A stretch of DNA of 64,000 bases. It comes from Pseudooceanicola marinus. Lineage in GTDB: Bacteria > Pseudomonadota > Alphaproteobacteria > Rhodobacterales > Rhodobacteraceae. This document shows, piece by piece, positions 17,964 to 26,249 of the stretch. The notes below the pieces were generated by a model that saw nothing but the letters and a program-made list of their open reading frames with translations, was not told the DNA's origin and ran no database searches. Location: positions 64,501 through 128,500 of the forward strand of contig NZ_PGTC01000016.1 of assembly GCF_002786295.1 (NCBI RefSeq), read 5' to 3'. Each line of letters opens with the position of its first letter. Position 1 is the stretch's first letter. A program made the position numbers and the translations under genes.

Positions 17964-18932
17964 TCAGAGCGTGGCAAGCGCCCGGGCGAACATCGCCGGG
18001 TCGACGTTGCCGCCGGAGATCATCGCGACCACCGTGTCGCCCTGCAGCGAATCTGTGCGGGTCAGAGCGGCGGCCAGGGCCACGGCGCCGCCGGGCTCGG
18101 CCACCACTTTCAGCCGCAGGAAGGCCTGGGCCATCGCTTGCAGGGCCTCCTCGTCGGAGACCACCAGGCCGGGGCCGCAATGCTCGGACATGATCGGGAA
18201 AGTCAGGTTGCCGGGCTGGGGCGTAACGATGGCGTCGCAGATCCCCCCCGACATGGAGGCGTTGCGCAGGATCTCACCGGCGGCGAGCGAGCGGGTCACG
18301 TCGTCGAAGCCTTCCGGTTCCACGGGTCGCACGCGCAGGCCGGGGGCGCGGTCCGCGCAGGCCAGCGCCACGCCCGAGGTCAGCCCGCCGCCACCGCAGC
18401 AGACCAGCACCTCGGCCTCGGTGATGCCCATCTCCAGCAGGTCCTCGGCGATCTCCAGCCCGGCGGTGCCCTGACCCGCGATCACCTGCGGCTCATCGAA
18501 GGGCTTGATCAGGGTCAGGCCGCGTTCGGCGGACAGACGCGCGCCGATCTCGTCGCGGTCCTCGTTGGCACGGTCATAGGTCACCACCTCGGCGCCGAAG
18601 GCCCGGGTGTTGGCCAGTTTCAGCTGCGGCGCATCCGAAGGCATGATGATGACCGAGGGCGCCCCGTGCATCTTCGCCGCCAGCGCCACGCCCTGGGCAT
18701 GGTTGCCCGAGGAAAAGGCTATGACGCCGCGCGCCCGTACCGCAGGGTCCAGCGCCGAGATAGCAGACCAGGCGCCACGGAACTTGAAGCTGCCGGTCAG
18801 TTGCAGGCATTCGGGTTTCACCAGAACGCGACGGCCCGCGATCTCGTCCAGGAAGGGCGAGGACAGCAGGGGGGTGCGGCGGGCGTGTCCCGCCAGCCGC
18901 GCGGCGGCGGCCTCGATCATCTCGATGTTCAT
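17964..18932 (-). CDS. Threonine/serine dehydratase-like PLP enzyme
   Basis: A 322-residue fold-type II PLP enzyme. Lys50 in LTGSFKFRGA is the Schiff-base lysine, SSGNHAQG is the substrate/PLP loop and VCCGGGGLTSG is the phosphate-binding glycine loop. It lacks a C-terminal ACT regulatory domain, so it is the short catabolic type. The family includes threonine dehydratase, serine racemase and threo-3-hydroxyaspartate ammonia-lyase, which cannot be separated by eye. It is the last gene of a three-gene operon, 22 bases after an alpha/beta hydrolase and behind a haloacid dehalogenase, so an unusual hydroxyamino or amino acid substrate is possible. Confidence 0.85.
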   Translation of the reverse strand: MNIEMIEAAAARLAGHARRTPLLSSPFLDEIAGRRVLVKPECLQLTGSFKFRGAWSAISALDPAVRARGVIAFSSGNHAQGVALAAKMHGAPSVIIMPSDAPQLKLANTRAFGAEVVTYDRANEDRDEIGARLSAERGLTLIKPFDEPQVIAGQGTAGLEIAEDLLEMGITEAEVLVCCGGGGLTSGVALACADRAPGLRVRPVEPEGFDDVTRSLAAGEILRNASMSGGICDAIVTPQPGNLTFPIMSEHCGPGLVVSDEEALQAMAQAFLRLKVVAEPGGAVALAAALTRTDSLQGDTVVAMISGGNVDPAMFARALATL

Positions 18933-18954
18933 CTCAGTGCCTTCTTTCTGGGCC

Positions 18955-19776
18955 TTATCTCATGGCCTCAAGCCAGGTCGTCAGGGCGGCGAGCGCCTCC
19001 GGCTCGTCAAGGAAAGGGGTATGCCCCCGGTTCGGCACCTTCGCAAGGATCATGCCCGGCGCGCGGGTCTGCATCCGGGTCACCGTCTCTTCCTTCAGCA
19101 GATCGGAGTTTTCGCCCCAGATCAGCGCCAGGGGTTTCGCCGCCAGCGCATCGAAGAGCGGCCAGAGGTCGGGGGCGGGATCGGGCGGCGGGCTGCCGAA
19201 GACGGCCTCGCGCAGGGCCGGGTCATAGTCGATGACCAGCCCGTCGGGCGTTTCGCGGGTGGTGTTGCCGATCATCTGCCGCCAGCGATCAATGGAGACA
19301 TCCGGGAAGGCCGGATCGCCGACCCGAGCGGTGGCCGCCTCGTCCAACGTGGCGAAAGGCGGGTTCTGGCCAAGGTAGCCCGCGATGGCGCCCAGGCCGT
19401 CGGTGTTCAGCTCAGGCCCGACGTCGTTCAGCGCCGCGCCCCGCAGGCGGTCGGGGGCGTGCAGGGCCAGGCCCATGGCGATCAGCCCGCCGCGCGAGGT
19501 GCCCAGGATCGCCGCGCTGTCGATCCCCAGGTGGTCCAGCAGCGCCAATGCATCCTGTGATTCGGTGGGCAGGGTGTAGCTGGCCGGCCCGGTCCAGTCC
19601 GACCGCGCGCGGCCGCGGTAATCCATCCGGATCAGCCGCACGCCCGGCAGATGCGGCGCCACGATGTCGAAGTCGCGACCGTTGCGGGTCAGCCCCGACA
19701 GGCACAGGACCGGCAGGCCCTCGCCCGCCTCCTCATAGTAGATCGCGGCGCCATCGGGGGCGGTGAAACGGGGCAT
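18955..19776 (-). CDS. Alpha/beta fold hydrolase
   Basis: A 273-residue hydrolase starting MPRFTAPDGAAIYYEEAG. The nucleophile is Ser94 in LGTSRGGL, the likely acid is in WGENSDLL and the His is in PNRGHTPFLDEP. The oxyanion/HG region LCLSGLTRNGRDFD is seen in a group of uncharacterised hydrolases. The start codon overlaps the haloacid dehalogenase stop (TGATG). The reaction is not identifiable; an ester, lactone or C-C bond substrate are all possible. It is co-transcribed with a dehalogenase and a PLP dehydratase. Confidence 0.82.
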   Translation of the reverse strand: MPRFTAPDGAAIYYEEAGEGLPVLCLSGLTRNGRDFDIVAPHLPGVRLIRMDYRGRARSDWTGPASYTLPTESQDALALLDHLGIDSAAILGTSRGGLIAMGLALHAPDRLRGAALNDVGPELNTDGLGAIAGYLGQNPPFATLDEAATARVGDPAFPDVSIDRWRQMIGNTTRETPDGLVIDYDPALREAVFGSPPPDPAPDLWPLFDALAAKPLALIWGENSDLLKEETVTRMQTRAPGMILAKVPNRGHTPFLDEPEALAALTTWLEAMR

Positions 19777-20459
19777 CAGAAAACCTCCAGCTCGGGCACG
19801 GCGGACAGGTCCGTCAGGATATGCTCCGGTGTGCCGGGCAGTCGGTCCAGCGGCAGGCCCGCGCGGTTCACCCAGGCGGTGGCGAAGCCGTAGGCCGCCG
19901 CCGCCGAAACGTCCCAGCCGTTGGACGACACGAAAAGCACCTCTTCGGGATCGCAGCCGAAGCGCCCGCCGACCAGGTCGTAGACCGGCGCTGCCGGCTT
20001 GAAGACGCCGACGCGTTCCACCGACAGTACCGCGTCCAGCATGGTTTCCACCCCGGCGGAGCCCACGGCCCCTTCCAGCATGTCGGGGGATCCATTGGAC
20101 AAAATCCCCGTGGCCAGCCCGCGCGCCTTCAGCGTGGCCAGCACCTTGGGCACCTCGCGGTAAGCGGGCAATTCCCAGTAGAGCGCCAGCAGATCCTCGC
20201 GCAGCACCGGATCGTCCAGCCTCTCCGCCTCCAGTGCCCAGTCCAGTGCATCCTTGGTGACTTGCCAGAAATCCGTGTGCAGCCCGCGGATGGCCCGATG
20301 CCAGGAATATTCCAGCTGCTTGGCACGCCACTGGGCGGCCACGCGCGACCAGCTCTCGGCCAGGGCGCCGGCGCCGGGGGCCTCGGCGGCCGCGCGGGCG
20401 GCGGCGTTGACGTCGAACAGCGTGCCGTAGGCGTCGAAGATGCAGGTGGTGACGGGCAT
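19776..20459 (-). CDS. Haloacid dehalogenase type II
   Basis: A 227-residue HAD-superfamily protein of the L-2-haloacid dehalogenase subgroup. Motif I is FDAYGTLFDV with nucleophile Asp9, motif II is LSNGSPDML, the motif III lysine is in VGVFKPAAPVYDL and motif IV is VSSNGWDV (Asn/Asp in the subgroup pattern). The family hydrolyses L-2-haloalkanoic acids to D-2-hydroxy acids; phosphatase activity cannot be excluded. AGGAGG seven bases before the ATG at 20459 fixes the start. It is the first gene of the operon with the hydrolase and dehydratase genes. Marine bacteria meet haloacids naturally, which fits a roseobacter host. Confidence 0.88.
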   Translation of the reverse strand: MPVTTCIFDAYGTLFDVNAAARAAAEAPGAGALAESWSRVAAQWRAKQLEYSWHRAIRGLHTDFWQVTKDALDWALEAERLDDPVLREDLLALYWELPAYREVPKVLATLKARGLATGILSNGSPDMLEGAVGSAGVETMLDAVLSVERVGVFKPAAPVYDLVGGRFGCDPEEVLFVSSNGWDVSAAAAYGFATAWVNRAGLPLDRLPGTPEHILTDLSAVPELEVF

Positions 20460-20637
20460 GACAGATCCTCCTCCGGGCGCCGCTCTCCCGGCGCCTTCGG
20501 GGGCAACCTGCCATGGGGCGGCGGGGCTGGGAAGGCCGGTTTGCGATCCGCGCGCGCCTGCGTTAAGTTGGGGGGGAGAGAAGGCACCCGGGCAGGACCC
20601 GGCCCTCCAAACCCACCCCGACAAGATTGGACATTCC

Positions 20638-21075
20638 ATGAGCACCGCAAAATCGGGCGATACCGTACGCATCCATTACACCGGCACCCTGACCGACGGC
20701 ACCACCTTCGACAGCTCCGCCGGCCGCGAGCCGCTGGAGTTCACCGTGGGCTCCGGCCAGATCATCCCCGGCCTCGACAAGGCGATCCCCGGCATGGCCG
20801 TGGGTGAAACCCAGAAGGTCGAGATCCCCAGCGAAGAAGCCTATGGCGCGCATAACCCCGACGCGCTGCAGCAGGTCCCGCGCGACGCGATCCCCTCCGA
20901 GATCCCGCTGGAAATGGGGCTGCAGCTGCAGATGCAGACGCCGCAGGGCCAGGCGATCCCGGTGACCGTGGTCGAGATCACCGACGAGAACGTCACCCTG
21001 GACGCCAACCACATGCTGGCGGGCAAGGACCTGGTCTTCGACATCGAGATGGTCGAGATCGTCCAGGCCGCCTGA
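20638..21075 (+). CDS. FKBP-type peptidyl-prolyl isomerase (SlyD-like)
   Basis: A 145-residue cytoplasmic prolyl isomerase with the SlyD/FkpB layout. The FKBP half (VRIHYTGTLTDGTTFDSS, and GSGQIIPGLDKAIPGM) is interrupted by an inserted-flap (IF) domain from about 70 to 125 (SEEAYGAHNP to DANHMLAGKDLVF), which gives chaperone activity in this group. It lacks the Cys/His-rich metal-binding tail of E. coli SlyD, so nickel handling is unlikely. The start is an ATG at 20638. It is divergent from the dehalogenase operon and likely monocistronic. Confidence 0.92.
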   Translation: MSTAKSGDTVRIHYTGTLTDGTTFDSSAGREPLEFTVGSGQIIPGLDKAIPGMAVGETQKVEIPSEEAYGAHNPDALQQVPRDAIPSEIPLEMGLQLQMQTPQGQAIPVTVVEITDENVTLDANHMLAGKDLVFDIEMVEIVQAA

Positions 21076-21291
21076 TCCGGCCCTGATTTCAGGCCCTTCG
21101 CCCCCAGGGGCGCGGGGCCGCCGCCCGCCCCGGCCAGCCGCGCCGGGGTGGGCGTCCCCCCCAACGACGCGGCCCTCCCCCCCACATCGCAACGCCCGCG
21201 GCTGTCCCTTTCCCGGTACGTTACGCTTCCCCGCTGCGGCCCGCGCCGCTAGACCTTGTCCTGCCCCGGCAGACTACAGGAGCGGACAGGC

Positions 21292-21927
21292 ATGCAGGAC
21301 AGGATCGACGAGCTGCGCGCGCGCATCGCGGCACTTCAGGATCAGCTGGAACAGGAACTCGCCGAGCGGCGCAGCCGCTTCTGGGACCGGATCGAGAACG
21401 GCCGGGTCGTCTGGGAAGAGGGCATGCGGCGGCGCCACAAGGAGCTGCGACAGCATGTGCCGGGTTTCCTGGCGGCCAGCCCGATCCGCCACACCCTGAC
21501 CGCGCCGGTGATCTACTCGCTGATCGTGCCCTTCGCGATCCTGCACCTGTGGGTCTGGATCTACCAGGCGATCTGCTTTCCCGCCTACCGAATCCCCAAG
21601 GTGCCGATGCGCGACTACATCCGCATCGACCGCCATCAACTGGCCTATCTGAACGGCATCCAGAAACTGAACTGCGTCTACTGCGGCTACTGCAACGGTG
21701 TCGTGGCCTGGGTGCGCGAGGTCGCCGGCCGTACGGAGGCCTTCTGGTGCCCGATCAAACACGCGATGAAGACGCGCGGCCCCCACCCCCACTATGCCCA
21801 TTTCGCCGACTACGGGGACGGCGAGAACTTCCGCGCCGAGTGGGAAGCCTCGCGCGAGCGGATGAAGGCGCTGAACTGTGCCGCGCTGGGCTGCGATCAC
21901 TGTCGACCGGAAGACGATACGGACTGA
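21292..21927 (+). CDS. Cysteine-rich single-span membrane protein of unknown function
   Basis: A 211-residue protein I cannot assign to a named family. Residues 1-55 are highly charged and probably coiled coil. Residues 71-95 form one hydrophobic span. The C-terminal 115 residues carry an ordered set of cysteines: CVYCGYC (128, 131, 134), FWCPIKH (153) and CAALGCDHC (196, 201, 204). CxxC-type spacing with a distant CP suggests a zinc or iron-sulfur site, but that is inference. The RDYIRIDRHQLAYLNGIQKLNC segment is rich in basic and aromatic residues. The ATG at 21292 is preceded by AGGAG; the frame extends to 21256 without a better site. It is alone between fkpB-like and irr genes, followed by a terminator. 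Confidence 0.8.
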   Translation: MQDRIDELRARIAALQDQLEQELAERRSRFWDRIENGRVVWEEGMRRRHKELRQHVPGFLAASPIRHTLTAPVIYSLIVPFAILHLWVWIYQAICFPAYRIPKVPMRDYIRIDRHQLAYLNGIQKLNCVYCGYCNGVVAWVREVAGRTEAFWCPIKHAMKTRGPHPHYAHFADYGDGENFRAEWEASRERMKALNCAALGCDHCRPEDDTD

Positions 21928-21958
21928 AAGGGTGCCGGGTTTCCAGGCGCCAGACAGG

Positions 21959-21990
21959 AAAAAGCCGCGTCCCTGGGGCGCGGCTCTTTT
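21959..21990 (+). terminator. Terminator between the cysteine-rich protein gene and irr
   Basis: Stem AGCCGCGTCC / GGGGCGCGGCT flanked by AAAAA and TTTT, so it could serve both convergent genes. Confidence 0.8.
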
Positions 21991-22017
21991 CATGGTCCGT
22001 CCGTGGGCGCGGGGGCC

Positions 22018-22437
22018 TCAGCCCTTGCGGCGCAGGCGGATCACCACGTCGACCTTGGAAATCTCGGCACCGTCGGGGGCACGCGGCACACGCGCCAGCT
22101 CCAGCTCCTCGGAGGGCGCATCGCTGAGCGATCCGTCGTCTTCCCAGAAGAAATGCGGGTGGTCGTGCATGTTCGTGTCGAAGTAGCTGCGCGAGCCGTC
22201 GACGGTGATCTCACGCATCAGGCCCGCGTCGCAGAAGGCGCGCAGGGTGTTGTAGACGGTGGCCAGCGAGACGGGCTGGCCGCTGTCCTTGGCGGCGGCG
22301 AAAAGGCTCTCGGCGGTCACATGCCGGTCCTGCCCATCCCCCACCAGAAGGGAGGCGAGTCCGATCCGCTGCCGGGTCGGTCGCAGGTCTGCCTTTGCCA
22401 GCCAGTCCGCGCCGCGTTCGGTTGCCGTAGGGGTCAT
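22018..22437 (-). CDS. irr: Iron-responsive regulator Irr (Fur family)
   Basis: A 139-residue Fur-superfamily repressor. The winged helix covers residues 15-80 (LRPTRQRIGLASLLV, VSLATVYNTLRAF), and the metal/heme-region histidines are in MHDHPHFFWEDDG. In alphaproteobacteria Irr responds to heme/iron status and controls iron uptake, heme and iron-sulfur genes. It lacks an obvious N-terminal heme regulatory motif (Cys-Pro), as in other Rhodobacterales members. The ATG at 22437 is chosen because the frame continues through the divergent promoter and fabA. Divergence from fabA is a conserved arrangement in this order and strengthens the Irr call over Fur or PerR. Confidence 0.9.
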   Translation of the reverse strand: MTPTATERGADWLAKADLRPTRQRIGLASLLVGDGQDRHVTAESLFAAAKDSGQPVSLATVYNTLRAFCDAGLMREITVDGSRSYFDTNMHDHPHFFWEDDGSLSDAPSEELELARVPRAPDGAEISKVDVVIRLRRKG

Positions 22438-22467
22438 GCCGTTCTTGTATCCTTCAGTTCGCCAGAC

Positions 22468-22497
22468 AATATAGGAAAAAAGGGCCCCGAAACGCAA
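22468..22497 (-). promoter_or_regulatory. Putative irr promoter
   Basis: On the reverse strand TTGCGT and TATATT are separated by 18 bases, about 30 bases upstream of the irr ATG. This matches a housekeeping sigma promoter reasonably well. Confidence 0.45.
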
Positions 22498-22611
22498 CCG
22501 TTCCGGCAAATCGCCGCGACGGAGCGCCTTTGCCAGCACCTTGCATGGTTCGCGCGCGCGGTGATAGAGGGGTCGGGATGAAAAAGATGACACGGAAAGG
22601 GGCGCGCCTGA

Positions 22612-23121
22612 ATGGCTGATTATCCCAGCAGTTTCGACCGGGAAGACCTTCTGAAATGCGCGCGCGGGGAGCTGTTCGGCCCCGGCAACGCCCAGTTGCC
22701 GGAACCGCCGATGCTGATGATGGACCGGATCACCGACATCTCTGCCGACGGCGGCGCGCACGGCAAGGGCCACGTTCTGGCCGAGTTCGACATCAACCCG
22801 GACCTGTGGTTCTTCGAATGCCACTTCCCCGGCAACCCGATCATGCCCGGTTGCCTCGGCCTGGACGGCCTGTGGCAGCTGACCGGCTTCAACCTGGGCT
22901 GGCGCGGCTGGCAGGGGCGCGGCTATGCGCTCGGCGTCGGCGAGGTGAAGCTGACCGGCATGGTGCGGCCCGATCGCAAGATGCTGACCTACAAGATCGA
23001 CTTCACCAAGGCCGTGCAGACCCGCCGCCTGACCATGGGCGTGGCCGACGGGATCGTCGAAGCCGATGGCGAGGTTATCTACCAGGTCAAGGACATGAAG
23101 GTCGCTCTCTCCGAGAGCTGA
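22612..23121 (+). CDS. fabA: 3-hydroxydecanoyl-[ACP] dehydratase/isomerase
   Basis: A 169-residue hot-dog fold enzyme that dehydrates 3-hydroxydecanoyl-ACP and isomerises trans-2- to cis-3-decenoyl-ACP, the branch point for unsaturated fatty acids. The catalytic His71 ([10 protein letters not shown]) and Asp85 (GLDGLWQL) align with E. coli His70 and Asp84. The length is standard. It heads the fabA-fabB-fabI operon, with 37 bases to fabB. Confidence 0.97.
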   Translation: MADYPSSFDREDLLKCARGELFGPGNAQLPEPPMLMMDRITDISADGGAHGKGHVLAEFDINPDLWFFECHFPGNPIMPGCLGLDGLWQLTGFNLGWRGWQGRGYALGVGEVKLTGMVRPDRKMLTYKIDFTKAVQTRRLTMGVADGIVEADGEVIYQVKDMKVALSES

Positions 23122-23158
23122 TCCATCGACACCTATCTCTCCACGGAAGGAGGACACC

Positions 23159-24388
23159 ATGCGTCGAGTCGTGGTCACCGGATTGGGGATCGTCTCCTCT
23201 ATCGGGAACAACGCCGAAGAGGTCGAGGCCTCTCTGAAAGCGGGCAAATCCGGGATCGAAGGATCTCCGGAGATGGCCGAGCATGGCTTCCGCAGCCAGG
23301 TTGCCGGGACGCTGAAAATCGACCCGGCCGAGCATGTGGACAAGCGCACCCTGCGCTTCATGGGGCCGGGCGCCGCCTATGCCCATATCGCCGTGCAGCA
23401 GGCGATCGCCGATGCAGGCCTTGAGGATAGCGACGTCGTGAACGAGCGCACCGGCCTTGTGGCCGGCTCGGGCGGCCCGTCGACCTCCGCCATGTTCCAG
23501 GCGCACCAGACGGTGCTGAAATCCGGCGGGACCAAGCGGATCGGCCCGTTCGCCGTGCCGAAATGCATGTCGTCGACGATCTCGGCCAACCTCGCCACGG
23601 CCTTCAAGATCAAGGGCATCAACTACTCGATCACCTCGGCCTGCTCGACCTCGCTGCACTGCATCGGCAACGCGGCCGAACAGATCATGATGGGCAAGCA
23701 GGACGTGATGTTCGCCGGCGGCGGCGAGGAACTCGACTGGACCCTGTCCTGCCTCTTCGATGCCATGGGCGCCATGTCCTCGAAATACAACGACACGCCG
23801 GAACTGGCCTCGCGCGCTTTCGACGCGGACCGGGACGGCTTCGTCATCTCCGGCGGCGGCGGCATGCTGGTGCTGGAAGATCTCGAACACGCCAAGGCGC
23901 GGGGTGCCAAGATCTACGCCGAGGTCACCGGCTTTGCCGCCACCTCTGACGGGCACGACATGGTCGCGCCCTCGGGCGAGGGCGGCGAGCGTGCGATGCG
24001 CCTGGCGCTGCAGACGCTGCCCGAGGGCCGCAAGGTCGGCTACATCAACGCCCATGGCACCTCGACCCCCGTCGGCGACGTGGGCGAGGTCCAGGCCGTG
24101 CGCCGCGTCTTCGGCGAAGGCGCGACCCCGCTGATCTCTTCGACGAAATCCATGACAGGCCATGCCCAGGGCGCCGCGGGCGCGCTGGAGGCGATCTTCT
24201 GCCTGATCATGCTGGCCAAGGATTTCATCACGCCGTCGATCAACATCCAGACCCTCGATGAGGCGATCAACCCCGGCGAGATCGCCCGGTCGCTGGTCGA
24301 AAAGGCGGGCCTGGACACGGTGATGACGAATTCCTTTGGTTTCGGCGGCACGAACGGTTCGATGCTGCTCTCGCGCTATACCGGGTGA
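23159..24388 (+). CDS. fabB: 3-oxoacyl-[ACP] synthase I
   Basis: A 409-residue KAS I condensing enzyme that elongates cis-3-decenoyl-ACP made by FabA. The catalytic triad is Cys162 (TSACSTSLHC), His299 (INAHGTSTP) and His335 (TGHAQGAAGA), with the conserved Lys in STKSMTG. GGAGG lies directly upstream of the ATG. Pairing with FabA in one operon identifies it as FabB rather than FabF. Confidence 0.97.
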   Translation: MRRVVVTGLGIVSSIGNNAEEVEASLKAGKSGIEGSPEMAEHGFRSQVAGTLKIDPAEHVDKRTLRFMGPGAAYAHIAVQQAIADAGLEDSDVVNERTGLVAGSGGPSTSAMFQAHQTVLKSGGTKRIGPFAVPKCMSSTISANLATAFKIKGINYSITSACSTSLHCIGNAAEQIMMGKQDVMFAGGGEELDWTLSCLFDAMGAMSSKYNDTPELASRAFDADRDGFVISGGGGMLVLEDLEHAKARGAKIYAEVTGFAATSDGHDMVAPSGEGGERAMRLALQTLPEGRKVGYINAHGTSTPVGDVGEVQAVRRVFGEGATPLISSTKSMTGHAQGAAGALEAIFCLIMLAKDFITPSINIQTLDEAINPGEIARSLVEKAGLDTVMTNSFGFGGTNGSMLLSRYTG

Positions 24389-24395
24389 CAGGGTT

Positions 24396-25184
24396 ATGAC
24401 AGGACAGATGCAGGGGAAACGCGGCCTGGTGATGGGCGTGGCCAATGATCGCTCCATCGCCTGGGGGATCGCCAAGGCCCTTCACGCGGCCGGCGCCGAG
24501 ATGGCCTTCTCCTACCAGGGGGAGAACTTCGGCAAGCGCGTGGCGCCCCTCGCCGCCTCGGTGGGGGTGGACTACCTGCTGGACGTGGATGTCAGCGATG
24601 ATGCCTCGATGGATGCGGCCTTCGCCGACCTGAAGGCGAAATGGGGCAAGCTCGATTTCGTCGTCCATGCCATTGCCTATTCCGACAAGGCGGAGCTGTC
24701 GGGCCGGTTCATCAACACCAGCCGCAACAACTTCAAGCATTCGCTAGACATCTCCTGCTATTCGCTGATCGACGTGGCGCGCCGCGCCGCGCCGATGATG
24801 ACCGAAGGCGGCGCGATCCTGACCCTGACCTACCAGGGGTCGAACAAGGTGACGCCCTATTACAACGTCATGGGCGTGGCCAAGGCGGCGCTGGAAAGCG
24901 CCGTGCGCTACCTGGCCAACGACCTTGGCCCCGACGGGATCCGCGTCAACGCGATCTCCCCCGGCCCGATGAAGACCCTGGCCGGTGCGGCGATCTCCGG
25001 CGCGCGCAAGACCTTCCGTCAGACCGAAACCAACGCCCCCCTGCGCGCCAACGCGACGCTGGAGGCCGTGGGCGGAACGGCGGTCTACCTGGCCTCCGAC
25101 GCCGGTGCCTGCACCAGTGGTGAGATCATCCACGTTGATGGCGGCTATCACGTGCTGGGCATGCCGCAACCGGAAAACCTCTGA
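24396..25184 (+). CDS. fabI: Enoyl-[ACP] reductase (NADH)
   Basis: A 262-residue short-chain dehydrogenase-type enoyl reductase catalysing the last step of each elongation cycle. The active-site Tyr156 and Lys163 (YYNVMGVAK) coincide with E. coli FabI numbering, and the SDR-variant cofactor loop GVANDRSIAWG is present. The ATG at 24396 is 7 bases after the fabB stop, so the genes are coupled. The FabI-type Tyr-x6-Lys spacing makes it a potential triclosan target. It is the third and last gene of the operon; a dispersed repeat follows. Confidence 0.96.
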   Translation: MTGQMQGKRGLVMGVANDRSIAWGIAKALHAAGAEMAFSYQGENFGKRVAPLAASVGVDYLLDVDVSDDASMDAAFADLKAKWGKLDFVVHAIAYSDKAELSGRFINTSRNNFKHSLDISCYSLIDVARRAAPMMTEGGAILTLTYQGSNKVTPYYNVMGVAKAALESAVRYLANDLGPDGIRVNAISPGPMKTLAGAAISGARKTFRQTETNAPLRANATLEAVGGTAVYLASDAGACTSGEIIHVDGGYHVLGMPQPENL

Positions 25185-25219
25185 AGCATCGGCGGCTCGC
25201 CCCTTGTGGGCGGGCCGAC

Positions 25220-25411
25220 GCCTCCGGCGGGAGTATTTCTAGCCCGCGTATATCAGAAAAGAAGAACCTCTCGCCCGAACCAACGTGACGAGAGGCCCAT
25301 ACTCTGGCGCGGTCATCGGGTCTCCACCCTGTACCGCTCACCCAGGCTGCACCGTCCGGGTGAATTTTTCCCTACTTCCATACGCAGGCTAGAAATACTC
25401 CCGCCGGAGGC
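25220..25411. repeat. Near-perfect 32-bp inverted repeat pair between fabI and trmB
   Basis: Bases 25220-25251 recur inverted at 25380-25411 with a single mismatch; the shared core is GGCGGGAGTATTTCTAGCC. The enclosed 128 bases are AT-richer than the surroundings and include a hairpin (CCTCTCG/CGAGAGG, about 25267-25295). No open frame is credible inside. Either it is two tail-to-tail copies of the dispersed intergenic element seen at 36477, 54695 and 61990, or a small MITE-like unit. No target-site duplication was seen. Confidence 0.75.
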
Positions 25412-25441
25412 TTCGGGCCGTCTTGCGGCCCGAAAGCGCCC

Positions 25442-26164
25442 TTACCGTTTGCGGAAGGTCAGGTAATGGGGCGTGCGGCCTTCGCGCAGGGCTTTCTGCT
25501 CGTAGCGGGTCGAGATCCAGTCGTCCCAGGGGTCTCGCCAGTCGGTCGGGCCTTCGGCCAGCCAGTCGAAGCCATGGCGCGGCACCTGTTGCAGGGTCTG
25601 ACGCACGTAGTCGGGAATGTCGGTCGCGACGCGGAAGATCGCCCCGGGTTTCAGCACCCGGTTCAGCGGCTCCAGGTGTTCTGGCGTGACGAAACGGCGC
25701 CGGTGGTGGCGTTTCTTCGGCCAGGGGTCGGGATAGAGCAGGAAGGCGCGGCTGATCGAGGCATCCGGCAGCACGTCGAAGAGATCGCGTACGTCGCCCG
25801 GGTGCACCGCCAGGTTCTCCACGCCGGCCTCGCGGATCTTGCCCAGCAGCATCGCGACGCCGTTGATGTAGGGTTCCGCCCCGATGATGCCGATGTCGGG
25901 ATTGCGGGCGGCCTGGTGCACCAGGTGCTCTCCACCGCCGAAGCCGATCTCCAGCCAGGCATCCTTGCCGCCGAAAAGCGTGCCCAGGTCGATCGGGGTG
26001 CGGTCGGGATTGTCCTCCCAGCCGACCTTGCCGGGCGACAGCTTGCCCAGGTCCTCGTCCAGGTAGGCTTCCTGGCTGGGGCGCAGGCCCTTGCCCTTGA
26101 AGCGGCCGTAGAAGTTGCGCCAGGGCGCGCCGGAAGGGTGGGTGTCGGGGCGATTGTCGGTCAT
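25442..26164 (-). CDS. trmB: tRNA (guanine-N7-)-methyltransferase
   Basis: A 240-residue SAM-dependent methyltransferase that makes m7G46 in tRNA. Motif I is LEIGFGGGEHL; the TrmB-specific region LLYPDPWPKKRHHRRRFV is clear. The start MTDNRPDTHPS at 26164 avoids an upstream Pro/Arg-rich extension. It lies downstream of queF and metK, as in many alphaproteobacteria where metK and trmB are neighbours. Confidence 0.95.
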   Translation of the reverse strand: MTDNRPDTHPSGAPWRNFYGRFKGKGLRPSQEAYLDEDLGKLSPGKVGWEDNPDRTPIDLGTLFGGKDAWLEIGFGGGEHLVHQAARNPDIGIIGAEPYINGVAMLLGKIREAGVENLAVHPGDVRDLFDVLPDASISRAFLLYPDPWPKKRHHRRRFVTPEHLEPLNRVLKPGAIFRVATDIPDYVRQTLQQVPRHGFDWLAEGPTDWRDPWDDWISTRYEQKALREGRTPHYLTFRKR

Positions 26165-26249
26165 GTCTCTGTCTCTGCCAGTCGGGCGGTCCCTGGTGCG
26201 CCAGGGGTCGGGGCGCTTGTGCCAAGGCGCCGGGGCGGGCGTCAAGCGA

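Noticed and set aside
25252-25379. tRNA or small RNA gene inside the inverted repeat
   Set aside because: A single 7-bp hairpin is present but no cloverleaf or T-loop consensus; insufficient to call an RNA gene.
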